From the NCBI GenBank assembly GCA_023213395.1, contig CM041465.1, positions 68,641,741 through 68,705,740 of the forward strand: 64,000 bases of DNA, given 5' to 3'. The position numbers were made by a program, and so were the translations under genes. Source of the stretch: Cycas panzhihuaensis (Eukaryota > Cycadophyta). Within the stretch, counting starts at the first letter, position 1; each line of letters starts with the position of its first letter. This document shows, in pieces, positions 1 to 12,290 of this stretch. Under the pieces are notes generated by a model that was not told the DNA's origin, searched no databases, and saw only the letters and a list, made by a program, of their open reading frames with translations.

Positions 1-89
1 AAAGGAGATAAATAGAGTGTTATTATTAACAAATGGATCATTATTTCTTAGCTAAACTCATAACAAACTAAATAAAATACACATTAGAA

Positions 90-420
90 GCTTTGATACC
101 ATGTCAATTTTATCAACAGGATTATATAACATATGCATTTAAATAAATTAGAAGTAAAAACTAAGATTAAAATAAAATAATAGAGTAAATTGATTACAAG
201 AATATATTATCGGTAAATTGATTACATCATGCATCTAAATTTAAGAAAAGCTTATACACATATTAAAAATCTAATATACAAATAAAAGAATTGTACTTAA
301 ATTATAAGCATGCGATACCTAAACACAAGTGATATAATTAGCTGACTTAGTAACAAGTGGGCATAACAAGCTAAACTATAAATTACATTTTAATTTACAA
401 AGGGGGTTTTATCCTATGAT
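90..420 (-). repeat. LTR edge with primer-binding site
   Basis: Positions 90-101 read on the minus strand as TGGTATCAAAGC, one mismatch from the initiator-Met tRNA primer-binding site TGGTATCAGAGC of plant LTR retrotransposons. The bases directly to the right begin TGTCAATTTTATC, as expected for an LTR (TG..CA) abutting the site. The element would run leftwards out of the window, so neither a partner LTR nor coding sequence can be seen. The right end of the LTR is a guess. Confidence 0.4.
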
Positions 421-479
421 ATAAAAGGTACATTGTACATGTAAAATACAATAGAATGAGGTGTCATTAGATGTTCTAA

Positions 480-1850
480 CACTTGTTCATTTCAACTAGG
501 TATATTTATACCACCTGAGTTAGTGTCCACTTCAATCATAATACTTTTACCTTTGTCCTTTTCAACAACTTCCTGTTAATACAATCCATCTCCCTTGAAG
601 ATAATATCCATATTCATAATAATCCTTTTATTCTTTTTATTATATACCTTATAAGACTTTGATGAGTCACTATTTCCTATAAATATACACTTAATACTTT
701 TGTCATTTAATTTTATCCTCCTTTATTCTGAAATATATGCATAAGTTATGCACCCAAAAACTCTTAATTGTTTAATACTTAGTTGTAACATATCTAAGTT
801 TTTTCAAGTGTAACATATCTTACTACTTTAATTATATATTTATTTAATAAATAAATAGTTATATGTATAGCTTCTACCTAATATTCATTATCAAGATGCT
901 TATCCTTAAGCATACTTTTAGTTATTTCAATAATTATCTTGTTCTTTTTTTTTACAACCCCATTTTATTGAAGTGTATAGGGATTTGTGAGGTGTTTCCT
1001 TACCCAAAATATTTGCAATAATTTTTGAATTTATTTGAAATGAATTCTCTCTAATTATCTAATCTTAAGGTTAATATTTTATATCCACTCTATCTTTCAA
1101 CCATATTTTTGAAGCTAATAAAATATTAAAGTGCATCTAACTTGAACTTGAGAAAGTAAGTCCAAGTTATCCTTATAAAATTATCGATGAATGTCATGAA
1201 ATACTTGGTTCCACTAAGTGAAGGCACATCCATTGGTCCAAATAAATCTACGTATATGAGTTGAAGAGTCCCATATACCATATAACTCTTATTAGGGAAT
1301 CCTTCCCTCTATTGTTTACTTAGTATACACCCTTCACACACTTCCTTGCTATGTTTAATATTAGGTAGACCTATTACCATTTCTATATTCTTTATTAATG
1401 CCAAATTATTATAGTTCACATGGCCAAATCTTTTATGTCATGTTTAAGTATCCATATTAGTTAAAGCCTTCAAGGTATAATAATTAGTTAGGGAAATGAC
1501 TAGTTTAAACAACTTATCACTAGTCATTTATCGCTTAGCAACTATTGCTTTGTTCCTTAGCTTATCCTTAATGGTGCACTCTCAATTGTCAAAGATTATT
1601 TTATGCTTCTTTTCTAGTATTTATCCCACTAATAGTAAATTTTTCTTAAGTGTCGAGATATGAAATATATCATTAATACACCTTATTCCTCTAAAGTTTA
1701 TTTTTATGATCGCATTCTCTTTGTTAACTATAACTTAAGTGGTATTGTCTCCAAGTATGATTTTGCTCTTTTTAACTCCTTGAACCATTCTTCCCTATGT
1801 AGCATATGGGTAGAACATCTTGAGTCAATATACCAATAATCTTCTTCTTC
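480..1850 (-). pseudogene. copia protease-integrase pseudogene (fragment I)
   Basis: Continuation of the copia polyprotein. Near 1818-1836 it reads WYIDSRCSTHM, the aspartic-protease active site (family DSG), with Gly changed to Arg. At 1310-1380 the pre-integrase zinc region reads CEGCILSKQ. The integrase core follows at 1080-1300, with YVDLFGPMDVPSL carrying the first catalytic Asp, then MTFIDNFIR. At 500-900 the C-terminal integrase motif KSYKVYNKK is readable across frameshifts. There are many stops. It cannot encode active enzyme. Confidence 0.8.
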
Positions 1851-1919
1851 ATTTACCATCAAACTTGATAAAAAGAGTCACTCATTTTTTCTTTCATTAA
1901 GTGTTATATTAGTTGTTCC

Positions 1920-2930
1920 TCTTTGTAAGTTGGGCCTTTTTGTGAAATAATTTTCTTCTAAGTGTCCACTTCTATGGCAATAGGAACACTGCATTGTCCC
2001 TCTACCTTTAGGACTTCTTTCTCTTTGTCATTGGTTCCTACATTTTGAACTTTATCATGTACCTCTTTCTTAAGGCCCAAAATTTTGTCCTTGACCTTGA
2101 TTAAATCGACCTTAAAAATAATGTCTTTATCCTTGACCTTGAAATTGATTTTGACCTTGATGAAAAATACGTTGACTTTGATAATATTATCCTTTCCCTT
2201 AATAAGCTTGAACTTGTCTTTGATAAAATTGATTTTGATTCCTAAGGTTTTAACCTCTTTCTCTAGGAAGTTATCCTCTTTCCCTAGCACTTTGGCCTTA
2301 AAAGATAGGCATATTCTTTGCCTTAGTGGCAAATGCATATTCTAAAAATTCACTAACCCCATTTTTCTCTTCAACAATAAGTAACATTACACTTAATTAA
2401 TTAATTATGATGGTAGTTAGGTCTTTGGAGACCTCAATACTTGTTATAACCATTTTAAACCTTGTAATATCATTAATACATCTTAAGATCTTCTCTACCA
2501 CTCTTTATTCAATAATGACTTCTCTTGAGGCCCTTATTTGATTAACTAGGCCTTGTATTTTTGTTATAAAATTATTTATTCCTTCATTGTTATTCATCTT
2601 ATAGTTTTTAAACCTTCTCCTCAATGTTCAGAGTTTAAATACAATAGCTCCTTTGTAGGTGGTCTTTAATGCATCCCATGCTTCCTTTGATGTAGTTACT
2701 TTACTAACCCTTGAAAAAATGTGATCCTCCAATACATAGAAGATGAATGCTAAGTCTTCATAATCTCACTTTTTATTTTCCTTATAGGTATTATTTTGGT
2801 CTTCAGTAGCATTAGCATCAAGTGGTATATAACTTACTTTAAGTAAATCCCATATATCCTTTAAGACAGAGACAGGTTTCATTCTTTGACTCAAATTCAA
2901 AAAGCTATTACTATCAAAATTTGAAACCAT
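1920..2930 (-). pseudogene. copia Gag pseudogene (fragment I)
   Basis: Gag polyprotein relic, the structural protein that packages copia RNA. A start codon at 2930-2928 opens MVSNFDSNSF, followed by a typical copia Gag region (DYEDLAFIFYVLEDHIFS, then SKEAWDALK). A lysine-rich low-complexity stretch occupies 1958-2338. A CCHC knuckle follows near 1975-1995 in a shifted frame, reading CSYCHRSGHLEENY with the last Cys replaced by Tyr. Stops and frameshifts break it. The 126-residue open stretch at 1958-2338 is part of this relic and not a separate gene. Confidence 0.8.
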
Positions 2931-2940
2931 TACATTACTT

Positions 2941-4252
2941 ATTTTTTAGGTTATAATGAAGAGATTATCTTTAAAAATAATCATTTTAAAAAAGTAAAGT
3001 ATTTGAATGAAATTACTGAAATGCACTTGAATAAGGCAATAAAGGCACTCAAAAACATAAGAAAAACTTGTTTCCTTTCAACTTCAAGACATGTAAAAGT
3101 GTCCTAATTGGGACTTAACCTCTTCCAAAGTAAAATTTTTGTATTAATAATGACTACAAGCTAAAGTTTTGATATATTTATTAAAGGGTCAACTCGCAGG
3201 AAGCCCACAAACTAACATCAACTTTGACTATGAAAATATTATATTAAATAACTTCAAAAGTCCTTAAGAGATTATTCACTCAATAAAGCATCAAAATATG
3301 AATCCAATATCTCAAATAACACCTAATTATGACTTTTTATGACCAAATTATACATTAACAAGTACAAGGTTAAAAGGGATGAAGAACCCTTTAGTACATG
3401 AACCATAAAGAATATTTTCATCAACTTTTAGTCATTAAAAAAGATGTCAAATAAAGACCCAACATAGTTATATGACCAGTTATTTCATTTGGGTGAAAAT
3501 TTAGAATACTTAGGAGTTGGTAGATATGAAAATAGGCTCTATTGGTGGCATATATCTTTGTTGGAGCAGAAATGGGTGTTTGATTTGAAATAACATCCTT
3601 GAAAAATAGATTTACCTATTTAAAAATTGTCCTTCTAGCCATTTAACTCTACTATGTGACCTACAAGTTACAAGACATGAGGGCTATAAGATGACAAAAA
3701 TTAGCTAATTATTTTAAACAAATGTGTATATGTTAATATCAATCACATAAATGACTACTTTAAACAAAGGTGTATACCAATAACCTTGTAGTACATATTA
3801 AAGAATCAAGTTAGGGACAAATGGCATGTGGGCAATAAAATACAATTGCTAAGATTAAAATAGATGCCAATGATCATTTATAAGATAACAGACATGTCAA
3901 GGAAACTAAAATGCAAATTTAATTATATAAATTTGTTTAAGGAGAAGACTTATGTATGGTTCGTTAATTAGGTGAATGAGGCATAAACGAGCATTGAACT
4001 AACTACATATGATGCAAGTATTAAGGAAATAATTCTTTTGCAGTCTACCCATATAAAGAAGGAAAAGGCTATGAAATATTAAAAAAACATGTAATGATAT
4101 TTCTTCAATGGCTACCAATATTAGAGATGCTAACATTCCCACCATCACATCCACTCATAGAGTTATGGAAGCATGGTATGGAAAGATCATAAAATTGTAC
4201 TAGTGTAGTTAGGTATGGACTATGAAGAAGATCATGTAGTTTTAACTCTATC
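2941..4252. other. AT-rich intergenic stretch
   Basis: No open frame, LTR pair, RNA gene or recognisable protein could be seen on either strand. It presumably contains unidentified, decayed repeat sequence. Confidence 0.4.
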
Positions 4253-4532
4253 ATGGCAGTTGACAAAAAACAAGAGTATCTCAAAGGATAAGAAGAGAGG
4301 CAAAAAAGAAAGTTATGGATCCATTTTCAAGAAGGTTTGGTATGATGTTTAAGCACTTTTAATGCTTAACACAAGGACAATTAGAAAGACCCTAGTTATC
4401 CAAACACAGCGTACTAAGATTGCTTTTGAGGGCCTTAAGCACTGTGTATTTGAGTTATTTCTAGCTAATCTACATACTAATAAAGATCAAACTTATAAAA
4501 GAACTAAGCTTCATGTAGAAGATGTTTAGGGA
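4253..4532 (+). pseudogene. RPS3A: ribosomal protein eS1 (RPS3a) pseudogene fragment
   Basis: N-terminal third of cytosolic 40S ribosomal protein eS1/S3a, a core small-subunit protein. The ATG at 4253 opens MAV, and after a 1-base indel the frame continues KNKSISKDKKRGKK, then KVWYDV, then KIAFEGLKHCVFELFLANL and HVEDV. This follows the conserved order of the plant protein for about 92 of roughly 260 codons. Stops include TAA after WYDV and TAG in place of the Gln of EDVQG. No intron interrupts the fragment, so a processed or captured cDNA origin is likely. No poly-A tail is seen because the copy ends abruptly near 4532. It lies left of the LTR and primer-binding site of element J and may be internal to that element, in antisense. 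Confidence 0.85.
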
Positions 4533-5188
4533 AGATTATTCATGAAGCAGACCACACTATTAGAGTCTTATTTTGGCAGTAGGTATTTATAAAAAAGGAG
4601 ATGGCAGTAGATATTTTTATTATGATATTGTAGTACTTTATGATAATACCAAATCTTAGTTGTAGGAGGTCCATAATAAAACCAAAAATTCCATGGGCTT
4701 GGGCATGAGGCATAGCAATGCGATAACTAAAGACACAGGTTGACGCTTCAAACCGGTCATAAAATGCATCCAACGGAATACTCTTTAATGAGTAGGGACA
4801 TAATTATATATTATTCAGTGAATGATAGACGTGACTAATCTAGACTAAATGATAAGTAGAGTTAGTGGAGATAGAATATAAAAATAGGGACCTCTCCCAA
4901 ATAGAGACCAAATAGATATGAATAGATGATTGACAACCTTCTCTCTAAATGAGAGAACATAGATGCCCAATATAAATCGATCCTACAGTTTGGTTAAAGT
5001 CTCATAATCTAATCTAACAACATTAAAATAGGGATAAATAACATAGAAAGATAGATAAGGATTTTCTTTACCTCTTCAGATAGATGTAATGATAATATGT
5101 TCACCTTACAAACTTAATTCTTCTAAGTTGATTGGAGGGAAAATAGAAGTTGATGAATGTACAATAGGATGATGAGGATCAACCTAAA
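4533..5188. other. probable interior of LTR element J
   Basis: This lies downstream of the minus-strand primer-binding site at 5189-5200, so it should be interior sequence of element J. No Gag or Pol motif was recognised. A 77-codon open stretch at 4540-4773 (minus) resembles nothing I know and is probably chance. Confidence 0.35.
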
Positions 5189-5200
5189 GCTCTAATACCA
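5189..5200 (-). other. primer-binding site of element J
   Basis: The minus strand reads TGGTATTAGAGC, one transition from the Met-tRNA complementary site TGGTATCAGAGC. It lies five bases from the terminal CA of the LTR at 5206-5590, the spacing expected for a plant LTR retrotransposon transcribed leftwards. Confidence 0.7.
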
Positions 5201-5205
5201 AATGA

Positions 5206-5590
5206 TGGAATTAAAGGACAAAGAGAACAAAAAAAGAGAAATAGAATGTATACAAGAGGGGACAACCATCAATCTATGAGGATGATGGTATTAATGAACA
5301 TCAAGGTCTTCAGATCCCATGAATAAATAGATAGAACTGAGAGGATTTAGCACACCTCTTAAGGTCTACTACAGTCTGGCATTAACAAACACCTGGTATA
5401 GTGCCACTAAGATATCTCCACTAATTTAGGTTATTACCCCAATGTGGGTAATCTCCCTAAGTAGGTAATCGCCCTAATATTAGTATTATTCCAACAAAAT
5501 AGAGTGATAAAATGAGGATATAAATGAGGATTTATACTAAATGTATCTACAAAATTAAAAATTGGCATCATATCATACTACTTAATTCCA
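5206..5590 (-). repeat. LTR of element J
   Basis: A 385-bp segment bounded by the 8-bp inverted termini TGGAATTA and TAATTCCA, directly next to a primer-binding site, so it is the 5' LTR of a minus-strand element. No partner LTR is recognisable to the left, and the element is probably truncated or its other LTR is too diverged to see. Confidence 0.65.
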
Positions 5591-7269
5591 TTGATTACAT
5601 AATAAATGGTAGTCCAATGAAGTTTGTGGAAGGTCACCCAAATTTATTAACGTTTTTCATCGATCTATCTCTGTAACTCATCAATAAATAGGTCTACATT
5701 ATGACATCTGCTTTGCAACATACCATGTGTCTACGAAGTCTCTCTAGTAATAAATTTGTAAAAATAAAATCCACTAATAATTTACACACTTAGCCATATT
5801 GGTTCAAGCTACTCACAAAAATCACTTTTGAGGTTAGATAGTATATCAAGATTGTAAGGGTTTAGTAGCACCAACTACTCCATTATGAACTCTACATCTC
5901 ACTCTTCAGTAATTCATTACACTATCTAATCATCAATCTTCCTATCCTATATTACTCTAGCCTTGCCTTCCATAAATAACTAAACACTAGAAACACTAGT
6001 TGAAATACTTGTAGGAGATGATGGAGAAGAGCTAGGTCCACCTCCTCAAAAATACCTAGATATAATCAATGAGGGGAAAGATTAAAGATAATGTGGGGGG
6101 GTTGTTATTTATGATTGAGCTAAAGCTAATGAGTTGTGCAAAATTATAATCTAAGATTATCATATGAATAAAATTAGTTTATAAAGTATAGAAATAAATT
6201 TAATTAACTCATGGAGACATAAAGAAAATCTTATGAAGTGAACGATAGAGAGACTTGTGGGTTAGCCTCTGGATTAAATCTTGAGGACATCATGAATCGT
6301 GTAATTAGGCAAGAGGTATTATAGTAACATCTTAAAAGGCTTCTCCAAGCCATCAAGGACTTTCTCAATTGGTAAAGGTCGATTTCTTAGTTACACTTAT
6401 AAAGCTTCAGTACCACATATTGCTCCTTGAAGTACAAGAGTTTTGACTTCAAGGAAACCATTCTCTCCTATATCTTTATATATCTTAAAAATTATCTTTG
6501 CTCTTGAGCAAAAAATATCTTCTACCTTAGGGTTTACAATCATATCTACATATCATTAGCGATATCACTTCTTAACATCTATCAACCCATAATATTTATC
6601 AGATAAAGGAAGTAAAGGCTTTGTAAGCATTGAAACCTCCTTTACATATGTAAATTAGATCTCAAGATATTTGATCTTGAGTGCAAGAAAATCTAGTACA
6701 AGCCTAACTTATAACCATGATATTGATGTTGCAAAGGAAATGCTTATAGATAAAGTTAAATGGATTTTTTCATAGTTGAAGGAGGAGGGATTGCAACTTT
6801 GATACCAAGTGACCAAAGTGGAATTCATACCAACTTACTCATAGGATCCAATCACAGAAAGTATACAAGAAAAGTAACTAACAAAGATGAGGGTGTTAAA
6901 TTACTTAGGCCTCCACAATCAATATCTATTCATTCATCACACTATTACATTATATTAAGTTATCCCCTCATATATACAAAAATAAATAGTTACGAGAGAG
7001 ATAAGAGAATGTAAAGGGTTGATCATGTAAGGTTATATTTAAGACCTTGCATGATCAATGTACATGTGCATTACATTGAGGTATGAGCAAATATGACCCC
7101 ATGAATATTAGGTTGACCACTTCAAGTTGTAACTAACCATTAACATAACAATAAAACATTTACAATATACTTTATCATATCAAGTTAATAAAGTAATTAA
7201 TATAACTCTAATATTTATAGATATATAATACATTATAAATGACTAAAGGTGAATTAATGAAGCATCATT
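5591..7269. other. AT-rich stretch, one possible LTR edge
   Basis: Mostly featureless AT-rich sequence. Positions 6796-6807 read on the minus strand as TGGTATCAAAGT (two mismatches from the Met-tRNA primer-binding site) and are followed at 6810 by TGACCAAAGTGG, which could be an LTR start. No partner or coding sequence supports it. The 84-codon open stretch at 6760-7014 has no recognisable motif. Confidence 0.35.
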
Positions 7270-8100
7270 AATTCTTCTATTAAAATTTTATTTAAAACTT
7301 GAAATGAGCAAGCTTATAAAGCATGTAATTCTACCAACATAACTATGTAAAAAGTGTTAAATCTTATAGAAAAAAAGACAGTATTTCTTAATTCAAATAG
7401 GACAAGTTAAAAGTCTAAATGCAAACTTATTTTTAACTTTAAAGATTGAAAACCCCATATATCATTGTAGAAATCACATTAGAAGATAACCAAATAAACA
7501 ACCATTAGCTCAATTAATTCTTGCAACCACCAAGTTAGGAAACCCCAATGATATATGAAATTAAATTAAGATGAAAATTTGACTTTGAAACCCTGCAAAA
7601 TAAGTACTAGATATAAAAGATCAAAGAAAACTAAATGAAATAAATGAAACCTACATCAATTATACCTAAATCAAACATTAGACTTATAAGCACCAAATTA
7701 GACTTATAACATTTTTTTTTTTTTTTTTGACAATATGTTCTAAGTCGACAGAATTGGATCCCTATTTATTAGGGTTTATCACCCTTTTATTTAGTTCTTC
7801 CTTATAACCCTCCATTGGAGTTGAACCTAGGATTTCCAAAACCATATGATAAATACTTATTAGTACACCCTAGTGCTAGACCTATAACAAACAATGAAAA
7901 AGAATAAACTTGCACCCAACTAAGTTAAAGCCAGTAAACAATATATAAAACCAAAAACACTCAAACCTATAATCACAAAGGTTAAGAAATTAACTAAAAC
8001 CCTATAATATATGGCAATGCATGGAAATCAAATAATAAAACATAAATGCTCATAAGCAAATCCAAAAAAATATAAGTAAATTATTAATAATACTACAAGA
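7270..8100. repeat. dispersed repeat R1, copy A, part 1
   Basis: The sequence is collinear with 54770-55210 (copy B), for example the shared TTTAAAACTTGAAA near 7291 and the shared stretch around AAAGAAAACTAAATGAAAT near 7625. Copy A is interrupted by a SINE at 7712 and by CopA at 8101 and resumes at 15744. R1 has no recognisable protein. It could be part of a long LTR or other non-coding mobile DNA. Confidence 0.65.
7712..7877 (-). mobile_element. tRNA-derived SINE
   Basis: A 166-bp minus-strand SINE. It ends in a 17-base poly-A tail (poly-T at 7712-7728 on the plus strand) and contains a good RNA polymerase III B box, GGTTCAACTCC (consensus GGTTCRANYCC), at 7814-7824 on the minus strand. 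An A-box-like TAGCACTAGGG lies at its 5' end near 7878. It is flanked by 12-bp target-site duplications AGACTTATAACA (7700-7711) and AGACCTATAACA (7878-7889), differing by one base. It encodes nothing and would depend on a LINE for mobility. No second copy was found in the window. Confidence 0.8.
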
Positions 8101-8464
8101 TGTTGGGATAATTCCCAATTAATTAATGCAAGTGTGTACCTAGGGCCCTTCAATACCACCTTGGGCCTCCCCAGGACATCTCAGGCTACCTAATATCATT
8201 GAGTAGCTACTAGTAACTATCAAAGGAACCAACATAACTACCACAGTTAAGTATTTAATTAATTATTTAATATTTTAATTTTTTTTAAATTTTAAATATT
8301 GTCAGGTAGAGGCGCTTGTTGCCTCCCTAAATTTCTCTATTTATAGGTGGGAAATACCTCCCTGGTGTTTTTTAACACCACCAGTCTTATTTTAGAAATT
8401 ATTTATACTTTGAAATAATGTATTCTCACATGTAATCCTCTAGCTCTATATCTCAAGGCCAACA
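8101..8464 (+). repeat. CopA 5' LTR
   Basis: A 364-bp LTR beginning TGTTGGGATAATTCCC and ending CCAACA. It aligns along its full length with 15374-15738. It should carry the element promoter, but no confident TATA box can be singled out in such AT-rich sequence. Confidence 0.9.
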
Positions 8465-8466
8465 TT

Positions 8467-8478
8467 TGGTATTAGAGC
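8467..8478 (+). other. CopA primer-binding site
   Basis: TGGTATTAGAGC, two bases after the LTR, complementary to the 3' end of initiator Met-tRNA apart from one C-to-T change. Confidence 0.85.
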
Positions 8479-11132
8479 TAATCTTGGTGTATAGCTTCTA
8501 GCTTCTCATATGCTCAGTGAAAGTGCAGCATATGACTTCTTATTAGATTCCTGACAAACTCATCTACTCATTAGAAAAATCAGTTTGGAATTTCATCCCC
8601 TCTAGAAAGAGATATAACTCCTGGAAGACACATGTCTCAAGTTTATACAAAACACGCCAAGCATTGTTGGTATATTTGATTTATCATTCAATAATTTATA
8701 CTCAATTTTATAAGATTCATTTATCTCAAAGATTGCCAATCATTCATCCATATATATCGCATCTTTAATTAAGTAAGATCATTTCCATTAAACCATCAAG
8801 AGATCATCACTAGTCCTAAGGGAGACTTCCTTGTGATTGTACAGGCTGAGGACTATCAAGTCCAATAAATGAATTCCTCTATCATCATAATCAAGTATCC
8901 CATGTGATTATCTTCAAAGAGTTAGTCCATTGCATCCATCATCTAGCACATAGACCTCATTTCAGTAAACAGATCCCATAGACCATTTTTGTCGCCTTAA
9001 TATTTATGGGTTGTGTGTACTCTTTAATGGTTGTGATCTTTGCATCTATGTCTTAGCCAGATTCATCTCAGCATCCTCTCTATGTGGCTAAGACTATGTG
9101 GTATATGTAGCTATCTCTAATTTTTGCCTGCATTCTTTGTGCATCTGTGATCCCAAAACATCTTAGTTAGTGAAGAAGTCAATTATCAACCTTTTCTCCT
9201 TGAGATCCTGGAAGTTAGTGTAGAAATCTCAATAACTTCAAAACAACAATGAGCCCACGAAAGGAAATTCTACACCAAATCATTTATTCTTGACATTGAT
9301 CCAAAAGTATGAGGAGTAGTACTTTTATTAAACTATGAAAATCTCCATTTAATGGTGGAGAAATTAACTAGTAAAAGAATGGTAAAATTACAAGGAATAA
9401 ATGATACAATTATACCATAAGGGGGACTCCAACCCTCCAAAATGCTTCTCCAAGGATGCTTCCAAAGTCAAGTCTCCAAGAACCACCTCTCCAACCTGTA
9501 GGGCTTAATTTATAGAAAGAAACCAAAATTTCATGTTTAACAAGTGGCAATCATGTAAGTATAACTACTAACCACCAGAATGCATGTTGTCCAAGTGGCC
9601 TTCATGCAATTCTTAAAAAGTTGTAGCTTGTAACTAATCTTAATGGACTCTAATTTAGCTCAAATCTGGTACACATATAGGAAAACATGTCCCCTCCGCT
9701 TCCTCAAAATTTTAGCTCATTTGGATGTCATTTTACTACATTTTTATTCATTTAATGATAATATGTATTTGTTGTTTTTCTGCTATCCAAGTGGCCTTCA
9801 TGTAACTCTTAAAAATTGTAGCTTGTAACTGACCTTAACGGACTCCAATTTAGCTCAAATTTGGTAAACATATATAAACACATGTTTCCTCTGCTTCCTC
9901 AAAATTTTAACACATTTGGATGTACCTTGGTTTTATTTTATTCCTTGCATTATCAATCAAATATAAATTATTTCTTAGAACTTTTGATTACTTTAAGCAT
10001 AGTTTCTTTTAAAAAATGACAAGTTTATATAGTTGTTTTTGTTCTTATAAAGGAAATCTTTAGCACTCAAATTCCAATATCATTATCTTGCATATTAGTT
10101 AATAAGTTATTTTATTCTTTATTAAAGGATTTAGTATTTTTCATCTTGAAATTTATAAAAACATTGATTAGTTATTTACTTCAAAAGTTCAATCCAATAT
10201 TCTGAAAGTTAAATGACATTCAAGTATTAAGGATTTCTTTGTTACATTGCATCATAATTAAAAAGAGCATATAGCTTCTTATTTTTCCTATAAAAGTATA
10301 TCAATTTAAAAGCATTAGATTGTATATTAGTATTTGTTTCTTAGTCCATTCAAGAAAGAAGAGCATCTTGATTTTTTTTACTTGCTTTTATTATGATTTG
10401 ATATAAAAGTTTTGTATCACATTTTCATTTGAGATATATATTTTATCTTACCTAAAGATTTATTTCGATTCATTGTCATTTCTTAAATAAAAGGAATCCT
10501 AGAGAGATTAAGAAAAACCATATTCAATTAAAATTTACTTTTACATTAAGAAAGATAATTTATGAATTAACCACATCTTTTCTAGCCTTGCAAGGGGAGA
10601 AGTCGGGACCCCTAAAGTTACCACCACACACATGTCAATTAGCCTACTCATATTAGATGAGGAAAGACATTGGATATAAGGTGTATTACGTGGTAGGATG
10701 AGGTGGAGAACTAGTCTTTATTAAAGTTTAAAGACCAAGATTAGACGTGGAGAGGGTGAGTGCCTTAGTTAGTTAAACCTTCATCACTAGATCTGTCGCT
10801 AGGCATAAGCCTGGTGCAAGTAGACTAACAATTCAAGGGGGTGTACCAACCTTTATAATAGCCTACATATTGGAGTATATCAAGCCTTGAGCTCACATAC
10901 TGGTATACTGGGTCCCTATTTTTCCACTTGTGGGTAGGTGCCACTAAACATAATAGAAACCAAAGGTTTCCCTTAGAGACCCTTGTACTTAGAGCGTATA
11001 AGCCTTATTAAGGACTAGGATACTTGTAAAACCTTAGGAAAAACTTTGAACATTACTTCTTAGGTTAATTTTCAAAATCAAACCTTTGAAAACCTTACCT
11101 TATCTATAGTTTTTAAAACCTTTGCTAAGAGA
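8479..11132 (+). other. CopA long untranslated leader
   Basis: About 2.65 kb between primer-binding site and gag, unusually long for a copia element. No Gag or Pol similarity is visible. It holds a 194-bp imperfect tandem duplication at 9590-9920. A later insertion within the leader is possible, but I saw no LTR pair or target-site duplication that would delimit one. Confidence 0.6.
9590..9920 (+). repeat. 194-bp tandem duplication in the CopA leader
   Basis: The motif CCAAGTGGCCTTCATG occurs at about 9591 and again at about 9785. Each copy is followed by a similar run including TTGTAGCTTGTAACT and TTAGCTCAAAT and ending near CTTCCTCAAAATTTTA. The second copy is incomplete. Confidence 0.75.
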
Positions 11133-12290
11133 TGGCATCAAATTTTGAAAACATGATAATCCCTAAATTTGATGGTAATAATTTTCTAAACTGGAGTAGG
11201 AAGATGAGACCCATCCTCATTACTAATGATATATGAGAGATTGTAAAAATAGGCTATAGTGAATTAGGATAGAATGCCACCAACATTAAAAAGGTAACAT
11301 ATAAAGGAAATGTAAAAAAGATAATAAAGCTCTTACCCTTATATTTTATACATTAGAAGACCATATTTTTTCATGAGTTAGTGAATCAACTAAGTTAAAA
11401 GAAGCATGGGATATCCTCCAGTTAATTTATGAAGGAGCTACATCATCTAAGATTCAAAACTTAAGGAGCAAGTTTGAAAACTTATAAATGATGCTAATAA
11501 AATTTATAACAGAATTCATGATTAAAGTCTAAGATATAGTAAACCAGATGAGATCACTTGGAGATAGATTAACAAAGCAAAGAGTAGCGGAAAGAATATT
11601 AAGGTATGTAGTTGATGTAAAAAGGTTTGAAATAGTAGCAATAAGTATAGGGGTTTCTAAAGATCTAAGCACACTAAAGGTGAAACAACTAAGTGTCATG
11701 TTGATGTCAGTTGAGAAGCAACAAAATATAAACAAATCGCTTGAGCATGCCTTTGCTACCAAGGCCAGAATTTAATCTCACTCTCAAGTAGGTATATCAA
11801 AATCTAGAGAATCACCTCCCAAGAGAAGGGATAGGAATCCTAGAAGGGATTTACAACAAGATCCACCTAAATATCAAGCTCCACATCAAAGGAGATAAGG
11901 AGCAAACCAATGAAATGTGAATCCTCCTAGGTATCTAAATCAGGAGAAATAACCAAAGGGACACTCATATTGCCCCAATTTCCAAGGAAATGTCCAAGCT
12001 ATAAGATCAAATCAGGATTATTGTGATAATAGACAAAGGGAAAATCTAGTTCCACATTATGAGGAAAGGGGAAGACCATCCCACATTGAAAGAACTCATC
12101 CACGAAGTCAAAGTCTAAGTTATGGGAGAAGAGAGACCCTATATTGCTCCTATTATCATCATAGTGGTCACACAGAAGATAAATATTTTTTAAAATATGG
12201 ACCACCCACCAAAGGAAGTGTAAATACTATAATAGAGACAAGGGATAATAATAGACTATTCCTATCTAGTTATAGAACTAAAGAAAAAGA
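11133..12290 (+). pseudogene. CopA Gag pseudogene
   Basis: Gag part of the CopA polyprotein. ATG at 11133 opens MASNFENMIIPKFDGNNF, the usual copia Gag start, followed by NWSRKMRPIL. The central part is open at 11548-11775 (MRSLGDRLTKQRVAERIL), corresponding to the conserved copia Gag helical region. The zinc knuckle near 12145-12190 reads CSYYHHSGHTEDKYF, with two of the three Cys replaced by Tyr, so nucleic-acid binding would be lost. Stops include TGA where Trp is expected in 'DIWEIV' and TAA where Gln is expected in 'NLQMM'. Confidence 0.85.

Larger units (their letters stand above)
480..2930 (-). mobile_element. Ty1/copia fragment I (gag to integrase)
   Basis: A decayed minus-strand Ty1/copia retrotransposon. 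Reading leftwards from 2930 gives Gag, a zinc knuckle, the protease active-site region, the GAG-pre-integrase domain and integrase, in the order that defines copia elements. Reverse transcriptase and RNase H, which should follow below 480, are not visible. No LTR or primer-binding site could be found to the right of gag, so this is a fragment truncated at both ends. Confidence 0.85.

Noticed and set aside
1958-2345. Overlapping open frames of 126 codons (minus) and 86 codons (plus) as small genes.
   Set aside because: The minus frame is the lysine-rich part of a copia Gag relic, and the plus frame is its shadow, rich in Leu, Ser and Thr.
6760-7014. An 84-codon open frame as a gene next to a possible LTR start at 6810.
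   Set aside because: No recognisable domain and no partner LTR. In AT-rich DNA such a frame can occur by chance.
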